Below, piece by piece: positions 14,644-19,822 of a stretch of 19,822 nt of DNA; the stretch's first letter is position 1, and each line of letters starts with the position of its first letter. Source of the stretch: JABJPE01 sp036340215 (GTDB taxonomy: Bacteria; Pseudomonadota; Gammaproteobacteria; Comchoanobacterales; Comchoanobacteraceae); assembly GCA_036340215.1 (NCBI GenBank), contig JAYYZF010000047.1, forward strand, positions 1 to 19,822, read 5' to 3'. Below the pieces are notes generated by a model. It was not told the origin of the DNA, made no database searches, and saw only the letters and a program-made list of their open reading frames with translations. The position numbers were made by a program, and so were the translations under genes.

Positions 14644-16635
14644 TTGTCCCGTAAACTTATTACTGAATTAAAAGAAAAGATTAATAAGTATGACCATGCA
14701 TATTATGTCTTAGATGATCCACTTGTAGCTGATGCCGTTTACGACGCTTGTTATCAAAGACTAGTGCAGTTGGAACAACAAAACCCAGATCTAGTTACTT
14801 CTGACTCACCCACTCAAAGAGTAGCTGGTGTACCAATATCAAAATTTAAATCTGTTAAGCATAGAAAGCCGATGCTTTCTCTTGATAATGCTTTTTCTGC
14901 AGAAGATTTTAGTAATTTTGACAAAAGAATACGTACCAAATTCAGTACGGATAGTATTGAATATTCCGCCGAGCCTAAGCTTGATGGAGTTGCTATAAAT
15001 TTACTTTTTGTTAATGGTTATTTGCATAATGCAACAACACGAGGTGATGGAATTACAGGAGAAGATGTAACACACAATATAAGGACATTAAAGTCAATTC
15101 CTCTGAAGCTTTTTGGAAATGATATTCCTCATGAGATTGAAATTAGAGGCGAGATTTACTTTCCAAAAGATGAGTTTACTAAGCTAAATAACGATCTACA
15201 TGAGTTAGGGAAAAAAACTTTTGCAAATGCTAGAAATGCAGCCGCCGGAAGTATCAGGCAACTTGATGCAAAAGTTGCGGCAAGTCGTCCCCTTCGCTTA
15301 TCTTGCTATGCTATAGGTTACTGTAGTCAAGATATAGGGCAAAAGCATAGTGATATTTTGCAATTGCTAGTATCGTGGGGTTTGCCTGTAAGTGTTTATA
15401 ATAGAACCTTAGTAGGCGTTGATGCTTGTTTAGATTATTACAAATATATGCTTGGAATAAGAGCAGATCTACCTTATGAAATTGACGGTATTGTTTACAA
15501 GGTAAATACATTGGTGCTGCAAGATAAGCTTGGTTTTGTTGCAAGATCTCCACGTTGGGCAATAGCGCATAAGTTCCCTGCGCATGAGGAGCAGACTACG
15601 TTAGAGGCAGTTGACTTCCAAGTTGGTAGGACGGGACAAGTTACTCCCGTTGCAAGGTTACAACCCGTAATGCTTGGTGGTGCCATTATTAGAAACGCAT
15701 CACTACATAATTTTGCTGAGTTGGCGCGTAAAGACTTAAAAGTAGGTGACATTGTGCTTGTGCGTCGCGCTGGTGATGTGATTCCGGAAGTTGTTGCAAA
15801 GTCCTCTAGTTCCGCTAAGCCCCAGGCATTAGTCGACATTATTCCACCTAAGGCTTGTCCTGTGTGCGGAACTAAGTTAGTAAAAGAAAGTGAAGAGCTC
15901 TTACGTTGTCCCGCTGGTTTAAGTTGTCCAGCCCAGTTGAAGGGTGCTATTTTGCATTTCGTGTCAAAAGGAGCTATGAATATTGATGGTTTTGGTGACA
16001 GTACAGTTTCCTTGTTTGTTGAGCAAGGTTTGATAGGAAGCATTAGTGATATATTCTTCTTAACTTTTGATCAGATTAGATCCCAAGAAGGTTTTGCAGA
16101 CTTATCGGCGCAAAAATTACTTGATAATATAAGATCCTGTAAAAAAGTAAGTTTCGCAAAGTTCCTTTATGCTTTGGGTATTCGAGAAGTTGGCAAAGTA
16201 ACGGCGATGGAATTAGCAAGAAACTATTCAAGTATTGATGATTTAATGCAGGCTAGTATTACAGATTTATTGCGAGTTGATAATATTGGCCCAGTACTAG
16301 CAAAGCATATTCACGATTTTTTCCGAGAGGAAAGTAATCAGAAGCAGATTGCGAGCTTGTTTTCCTCTGGCTTGATAATAGAGATAGAAGATATCACTAT
16401 TAAAGATCAGACTTTTATAGATTACACTGTTGTAATTACTGGTAAATTTTCAGGATATAGTAGGGATGAATTAAAAGATATTCTTCTCAGCAAAGGTGCT
16501 AATGTAGTAAGTACTGTCTCGAAGAAAACAACCCACGTAATAGTTGGGGATAGTCCAGGGAGTAAATTGAAGAAAGCGCAGGAGTTAGGAATTCAAATTA
16601 TATCTCTGGATGATATCAAGGATCTTCTTGACTAA
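14644..16635 (+). CDS. ligA: NAD+-dependent DNA ligase LigA
   Basis: Seals nicks in double-stranded DNA during replication and repair, using NAD+. The 663-residue protein is full length with every domain: Ia (1-65, including DHAYYVLDDPLVADAVYD), adenylation domain with the KxDG motif KLDG (K112-G115), OB fold (about 315-395), a four-cysteine zinc finger (C405, C408, C422, C428), helix-hairpin-helix repeats (about 440-570) and a C-terminal BRCT domain (about 590-663). The start is TTG at 14644, with AGGGGG 6 nt upstream inside the end of the preceding gene; this strong site decides the start. It is the third gene of the zipA operon. Its last 20 bases overlap the 3' end of the converging epimerase gene. 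Confidence 0.97.
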   Translation: MSRKLITELKEKINKYDHAYYVLDDPLVADAVYDACYQRLVQLEQQNPDLVTSDSPTQRVAGVPISKFKSVKHRKPMLSLDNAFSAEDFSNFDKRIRTKFSTDSIEYSAEPKLDGVAINLLFVNGYLHNATTRGDGITGEDVTHNIRTLKSIPLKLFGNDIPHEIEIRGEIYFPKDEFTKLNNDLHELGKKTFANARNAAAGSIRQLDAKVAASRPLRLSCYAIGYCSQDIGQKHSDILQLLVSWGLPVSVYNRTLVGVDACLDYYKYMLGIRADLPYEIDGIVYKVNTLVLQDKLGFVARSPRWAIAHKFPAHEEQTTLEAVDFQVGRTGQVTPVARLQPVMLGGAIIRNASLHNFAELARKDLKVGDIVLVRRAGDVIPEVVAKSSSSAKPQALVDIIPPKACPVCGTKLVKESEELLRCPAGLSCPAQLKGAILHFVSKGAMNIDGFGDSTVSLFVEQGLIGSISDIFFLTFDQIRSQEGFADLSAQKLLDNIRSCKKVSFAKFLYALGIREVGKVTAMELARNYSSIDDLMQASITDLLRVDNIGPVLAKHIHDFFREESNQKQIASLFSSGLIIEIEDITIKDQTFIDYTVVITGKFSGYSRDELKDILLSKGANVVSTVSKKTTHVIVGDSPGSKLKKAQELGIQIISLDDIKDLLD

Positions 16636-17455
16636 GGATATCTAAAAGTCCTTTTTTGTAATTAGGGAAATTAAATTTAAAGCCACTTTCTAGCAGATTT
16701 TTATTTCTTAGTCTTTTATTGGTTTTATTTCTTTTGCTATTGTCTTCAGTTGCGATGTTTTTAAGTTTAATATTTAAAACCGATGCCAGCCACATTTCTA
16801 TATTTTTTTGTTTCTCCGGGTATGAGTCTGTTGCTAAATAAACTTGCAGTGGGTTTTTTAGTTTCATTAGATGATACAATGCTCTAGCAGCATCATCTCT
16901 ATGAATTCTATTGGTGTATGAGTCAGAGAAGCTTGGTTTATTCTTTCTTACATTTTCTATTATTCTCGCTCTGTTTGGTCCATATATTCCGGATAATCTT
17001 ACACTAACTGCTGGAAGTTTTTGTGAGAAAATGAAATTTTCAGCAGCTAGCATAGTTTTTCCAGGAAAGGCAGAAGGATTAGTTACGCTATATTCATCAC
17101 ACCAGCTACCATCAACTTTTTCATAAATGCTTGTACTAGAGCAAAAAATAAATCTTTTTATGTTTGCTTGTTTTTTAATAAGTTGATATGTTCTCTCAAG
17201 GCAATGCTTGTAGGCGAAATTATATGCTTCTTCTGAGTATTCTGTTGCTGATAACAAATAAAAAACATAGGTTAAGTCGTTGGGTATATCTTCTGGTGAA
17301 AGTTTTTCAATAGGTGAGTAAATTGTCGAGACTTCGTGATTATTTAATATTTTCTGCCTCTTTATAGCAAATACTTTGTAATTATCCTTAAGTAGTATCT
17401 CAGCAAGCTTCTGCCCGACGTAGCCATAACCTATAATTAGAACTTTTTTCTGCAT
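16616..17455 (-). CDS. NAD-dependent epimerase/dehydratase, YeeZ-like
   Basis: Atypical short-chain dehydrogenase-family protein with unknown substrate. The 279-residue protein has an N-terminal Rossmann motif GYGYVG (9-14), SSTSIY (106-111), RLSGIYGP (153-160) and NRIHRDDAARAL (182-193), ending with RLRNKNLLESGFKFNFPNYKKGL, the typical tail of E. coli YeeZ-type proteins. The classical YxxxK catalytic pair is not seen: after Y111 the +4 position is D115. It may therefore bind NAD(P) without ordinary SDR catalysis, or use other residues. It lies 23 nt after udk in a leftward operon smr-udk-this gene. Its 3' end overlaps ligA by 20 bp. Confidence 0.85.
   Translation of the reverse strand: MQKKVLIIGYGYVGQKLAEILLKDNYKVFAIKRQKILNNHEVSTIYSPIEKLSPEDIPNDLTYVFYLLSATEYSEEAYNFAYKHCLERTYQLIKKQANIKRFIFCSSTSIYEKVDGSWCDEYSVTNPSAFPGKTMLAAENFIFSQKLPAVSVRLSGIYGPNRARIIENVRKNKPSFSDSYTNRIHRDDAARALYHLMKLKNPLQVYLATDSYPEKQKNIEMWLASVLNIKLKNIATEDNSKRNKTNKRLRNKNLLESGFKFNFPNYKKGLLDILSQEDP
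16634..16657 (+). terminator. Possible weak terminator for the ligA transcript
   Basis: AAGGA (16634-16638) can pair with TCCTT (16649-16653) around a 10-nt loop, followed by a run of T ending at 16657. It begins at the ligA stop and lies within the converging epimerase coding sequence. The five-pair stem is marginal. Confidence 0.25.
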
Positions 17456-17478
17456 ATTATTTGCTTATGGTTGCTATC

Positions 17479-18117
17479 TCAATTTTTACCAAATCTTTGT
17501 TCTATACTATTTTTTATAAGTTCTATCGCAGTCCAGTTTTCTCCGCCTCCTGGAATTATAATATTCGCGAACTCTTTACTTGGAGATACAAATTGCCAGT
17601 ACATTGGCCTCACTGTTTTCTGATATTGCTCTAAAATCAAGTTTATATCGCGCTGACGTTCTTCTTGATCTCTTTTTAAGCGCCTTATTAAGCAAATATC
17701 TAAGGGTGTATCCATGAATATTGCGATATCAAGTAGCTTCCTTATCGCAGGAATGGCCAAAATTAATATGCCGTCTATCAGAATTACTTGAGCATGCTTT
17801 ACTTTTCTTGTCTCTTTCATTCTGAGGTGAGTTTTAAAATCATATTTGGGTATATCAACGTCGTTGTGTTCTTGTAGTGTTTTTATATGTTTTACCATTA
17901 AATGGTGTTCAAAAGCATTTGGGTGGTCATAATTTAGATTATTTCTTTCTTCAAAGCTTAAATCAGATCTATCAAGGTAGTAGCTATCTTCAGACATTGT
18001 TGATACGGCTGTTTTTTCAGGCAATGATGCGAGTATATTCTCAACTAAGAGAGACTTTCCTGAAGCTGAGGGTCCTGATACACCTATGATTAGTGGTTTG
18101 TTGTTTTTGTTTTGCAT
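17479..18117 (-). CDS. udk: Uridine kinase
   Basis: Phosphorylates uridine and cytidine to UMP and CMP in pyrimidine salvage, cytoplasmic. The 212-residue protein matches the family length (E. coli Udk is 213). It has the P-loop GPSASGKS (15-22), EDSYY (43-47), NYDHPNAFE (62-70), PKYDF (89-93) and the lid region with RRLKRDQEERQRD. The ATG follows the smr stop by a single base, with AGGAGAT placed just upstream inside the end of smr, a strong ribosome site supporting coupled expression. The YeeZ-like gene follows 23 nt later. Salvage of nucleosides fits a host-associated or nutrient-scavenging life, but the gene is widespread. Confidence 0.94.
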   Translation of the reverse strand: MQNKNNKPLIIGVSGPSASGKSLLVENILASLPEKTAVSTMSEDSYYLDRSDLSFEERNNLNYDHPNAFEHHLMVKHIKTLQEHNDVDIPKYDFKTHLRMKETRKVKHAQVILIDGILILAIPAIRKLLDIAIFMDTPLDICLIRRLKRDQEERQRDINLILEQYQKTVRPMYWQFVSPSKEFANIIIPGGGENWTAIELIKNSIEQRFGKN

Positions 18118-18118
18118 T

Positions 18119-18628
18119 TTATCTCCTTTTTGCTTTCAAAAAAACGTAGACTGCGCCAGTTCCACCATCATAAGATCTAGCGCTACAAAAAGCTAGTACT
18201 TGGCTTATTTTGCTGAGATTTTTGTTAACCATGTTTTTAATCACAGGTGGATTGTCTTTATTCGCCGCTTTTCCATGTATAATTTTTATTACTTTTGCAT
18301 TAAGATTGTATTGTGTTTTGATAAAGTTGTAGAGTTCTTCAGTCGCATCTTTTTCATATATTCCATGAAGATCTAAACTTGCTTCAGCTTTATACTTGCC
18401 TTGTTCTAATTCTCTGAAATTCTTTTCACTTAAGCAGTTTCTTTTAAATTTTAAACGCATTTCAGAGGTGACATTTGATTCTATGTCATACTTGTTTTCT
18501 TCTTCATCGATAATGAGATCTTCAGTTGATTTTTCTGCTATTTTTTCTTTTTTTTCATGTTCTTTTGACAGAGAGTTTAAATGTCTATCGAACAGTTCCT
18601 GCTCTGCAAAAGTCATTTTTTTTGGCAA
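18119..18628 (-). CDS. Smr-domain protein (SmrA/YdaL-like)
   Basis: Small MutS-related domain protein; family members are endonucleases acting on branched DNA or on mRNA at collided ribosomes. The 169-residue protein has a charged N-terminal extension (1-75) rich in Lys/Glu and a C-terminal Smr domain (about 82-166) with LDLHG (85-89), IIHGK (116-120) and DGGTGAVYV (154-162). The second motif reads HGKA where many members have HGKG. The start is TTG at 18628, with AGGGG 8 nt upstream; an ATG four codons later lies too far from that site. It heads a leftward operon with udk and the epimerase. Whether it acts in ribosome rescue or in DNA metabolism cannot be told here. Confidence 0.9.
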   Translation of the reverse strand: MPKKMTFAEQELFDRHLNSLSKEHEKKEKIAEKSTEDLIIDEEENKYDIESNVTSEMRLKFKRNCLSEKNFRELEQGKYKAEASLDLHGIYEKDATEELYNFIKTQYNLNAKVIKIIHGKAANKDNPPVIKNMVNKNLSKISQVLAFCSARSYDGGTGAVYVFLKAKRR

Positions 18629-18774
18629 TTTGTTTTCCCCTTATTAACTATATTGTGTAACTTAACTTAATACATGTTTTTATTCAACTATTCTTTAGGT
18701 TAGGGAAGTAGTTAAATATTCTCCCATATGTAAGCTTTTTGTAATTGTTTCCTATCAAATCTTACCTAATATTG

Positions 18775-18803
18775 TTGTTTTTTTTGTAAAAAAGTACTAT
18801 AAT
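18775..18803 (+). promoter_or_regulatory. Candidate promoter for the 134-residue hypothetical gene
   Basis: TTGTTT (18775-18780) and a perfect TATAAT (18798-18803) are separated by 17 nt. Transcription would start near 18810, giving a leader of about 32 nt to the GTG at 18842. The -10 lies inside a perfect palindrome (18795-18810). Confidence 0.5.
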
Positions 18804-18810
18804 TATAGTA
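18795..18810. repeat. Perfect 16-bp palindrome over a -10 box
   Basis: TACTATAATTATAGTA reads the same on both strands and contains TATAAT in each direction. It may be an operator, or an AT-rich coincidence that provides -10 boxes for both directions. Confidence 0.5.
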
Positions 18811-18841
18811 TAAATAACTTTAGAAATTACGAGGTGTAAAA

Positions 18842-19246
18842 GTGTCAAAAGATAGTGAAGGCAGTGGCACAAGGGGAAGCCTAAAGGGTGAAGTTCCCTT
18901 TACATATAAGCATTATGACGAAAGCAATCTCCTTGATAAAGATCCCTATGCTGAAGGTTATACGTTTGTTGAAGCTGCAGCTGCCAGTAAGGGTGAGAAT
19001 AAAGTCGTATCCATAAACCAAAACAAAAATAGAAAAGTTCGTGAAGTTAGGAAGTCACTTGATTTAGATAATCAGGCTCACGATAACCCAATTCCTGATA
19101 ATGGGGTTGAGCCTACTGATAATGTTGTTACGTCTGCGTCTTTTGCTGCTGATAAAGCTGATTACGACCAAGAAAAATCAATGCCTGAGCCTAACAAAAC
19201 TCCTGGACCTGAAGGCCCATGGTTGCCCCCTAAACTCACAAAGTAA
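18842..19246 (+). CDS. Hypothetical hydrophilic protein, 134 residues
   Basis: Not recognised. The gene has a GTG start with GAGG 7 nt upstream, a convincing promoter at 18775-18803 and no competing frame, so it is probably real. The protein lacks a signal peptide, membrane segment and cysteine. It is Gly/Ser-rich at the N terminus (1-16), has a short alanine stretch (45-48), a basic cluster (62-71, KNRKVREVRK) and an acidic, Asn/Pro-rich second half ending with PGPEGPWLPPKLTK (121-134). It is probably largely disordered. It stands alone between the divergent smr operon and fimV. A secreted effector or a small regulatory protein are both possible in this kind of organism, but no known signal supports either. 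Confidence 0.7.
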   Translation: MSKDSEGSGTRGSLKGEVPFTYKHYDESNLLDKDPYAEGYTFVEAAAASKGENKVVSINQNKNRKVREVRKSLDLDNQAHDNPIPDNGVEPTDNVVTSASFAADKADYDQEKSMPEPNKTPGPEGPWLPPKLTK

Positions 19247-19432
19247 CCAGTTCCCGCGATTACTTGCTTTAACTCAGTTTAAGTATAACTTTCAGAATAA
19301 GTCGTGATTACAGTCAATTAAACTATACTTGCTGTGCAGCAAATATCCCATATTTCTATTATTAATGGAAATTACTTGATTATTTTATTTTTTATTTACT
19401 TTGTTTATATAACCTTATAGCTTAAACAGAAC

Positions 19433-19466
19433 ATATCAAACTTTTATTGCCAATATTCTTTGATAT
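19433..19466. repeat. 8-bp inverted repeat upstream of fimV
   Basis: ATATCAAA (19433-19440) and TTTGATAT (19459-19466) are perfect inverted copies 18 nt apart. The right arm overlaps the -35 of the proposed fimV promoter. In AT-rich sequence such pairs arise by chance, so the call is tentative. Confidence 0.25.
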
Positions 19467-19488
19467 TCTGTTACACATTAAGTATTAT
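19460..19488 (+). promoter_or_regulatory. Candidate sigma70 promoter for fimV
   Basis: TTGATA (19460-19465) and TATTAT (19483-19488) match five of six consensus bases each, with 17 nt between. The predicted start near 19495 leaves a leader of about 19 nt before ATG 19514. Confidence 0.5.
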
Positions 19489-19513
19489 TAAGTTAATTTC
19501 TTGGCGGAGATTC

Positions 19514-19822
19514 ATGGATATGAAAAATAAAAGGCCCTTTTTTAGAGTATTACTAGTTCTAATGTTCGCAGTCGTTGCACATGCTGAGTCTTATTACGGA
19601 CCTACAGTCAAAAATGATAGGCTCTACCAAATAGCTCTAGCTCTAAGGCCAGTTGATGCCTCAGTAAGCCAAACTATGGCTGCTTTGTACGAACTAAATA
19701 AGGGTGCTTTTCTTGATAGTAATATAAACAAGTTACAGACTGGTTCACTTCTGCAAGTCCCAACACCATATCAAATAAAAGCGATACCTCTAAAGCAAGC
19801 TAATTCTTTAGTAAGTTCACAC
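19514..19822 (+). CDS. fimV: FimV-like peptidoglycan-binding protein, N-terminal part (runs off the window)
   Basis: FimV/HubP-type proteins are large LysM-containing inner-membrane proteins that organise the cell pole and type IV pilus or secretion machinery. The 103 visible codons contain a signal peptide (about 1-23, ending AHA), then the conserved N-terminal block SYYGPTVKNDRLYQIALALR, QTMAALYELNKGAFL and INKLQTGSLLQVP, which matches the FimV N-terminal domain (YGPT...LW.IA..VRP; QTM.A.Y..NP.AF; IN.LR.G..L.IP). The rest, including any transmembrane segment and acidic C-terminal domain, is beyond the window. ATG 19514 has GGAG 4 nt upstream; an in-frame ATG at 19520 is 10 nt from it and is a possible alternative. 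Confidence 0.88.
   Translation, partial: MDMKNKRPFFRVLLVLMFAVVAHAESYYGPTVKNDRLYQIALALRPVDASVSQTMAALYELNKGAFLDSNINKLQTGSLLQVPTPYQIKAIPLKQANSLVSSH

Noticed and set aside
15495..16043. 182-codon minus-strand open frame inside ligA
   Set aside because: It is antisense to the zinc-finger and OB regions of an intact ligA and shows no family resemblance; its low-complexity Ser/Ala/Pro composition fits a shadow frame.
1..19822. Mobile element, prophage, CRISPR or defence island
   Set aside because: No transposase, integrase, terminal inverted repeats, spaced direct repeats or defence genes were seen; the gene set is core metabolism and envelope.

Overview
The window comes from an AT-rich gammaproteobacterial chromosome. 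ZipA, LptF/LptG, Mpl, FimV and a lone DotI/IcmL-family protein together point to the Legionellales (Legionella/Coxiella-like, probably host-associated). That placement is an inference from gene content, because no rRNA or other phylogenetic marker was compared. The region is gene-dense with short spacers. I see no transposase, phage gene, CRISPR array or clear island boundary. It reads as an ordinary core chromosomal segment with an envelope theme.

Left part (1-6481): the N-terminal 507 codons of valS run leftward off the window. A 354-bp divergent spacer separates valS from a rightward run: a secreted N-acetylmuramoyl-L-alanine amidase, then lptF-lptG (the two permease subunits of the LPS exporter), then an aromatic amino acid permease-like transporter. 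The closeness of valS to lptFG resembles the E. coli neighbourhood lptG-lptF / pepA-holC-valS, with pepA and holC missing and the amidase in their place.

Middle part (6497-13316): a leftward pair, pfp (PPi-dependent phosphofructokinase) followed 12 nt later by aas, a 1135-residue fusion of an LplT-like transporter, a PlsC acyltransferase and an acyl-ACP synthetase. Divergent from it is mpl (peptidoglycan tripeptide recycling), then a glycine-zipper lipoprotein. A leftward tRNA-Arg(CCT) lies 2 nt beyond the lipoprotein stop.

Right part (13428-19822): zipA, a secreted IcmL/DotI-like protein and ligA form a tight rightward operon (ATGA overlap, then a 2-nt gap). Tail-to-tail with ligA is a leftward operon read smr - udk - YeeZ-like epimerase. 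After a divergent promoter region come an unrecognised hydrophilic 134-residue protein with its own promoter, and the first 103 codons of fimV.

The genes serve envelope construction and recycling (amidase, LptFG, Aas, Mpl, lipoprotein, ZipA, FimV) plus housekeeping (ValS, LigA, Udk, PPi-PFK, tRNA-Arg). The least explained items are the IcmL-like gene inside the zipA-ligA operon, the 134-residue protein with a palindromic promoter, and a 12-base sequence shared by the start regions of the two transporter genes. Nothing here is strong evidence for an undescribed multi-gene system.
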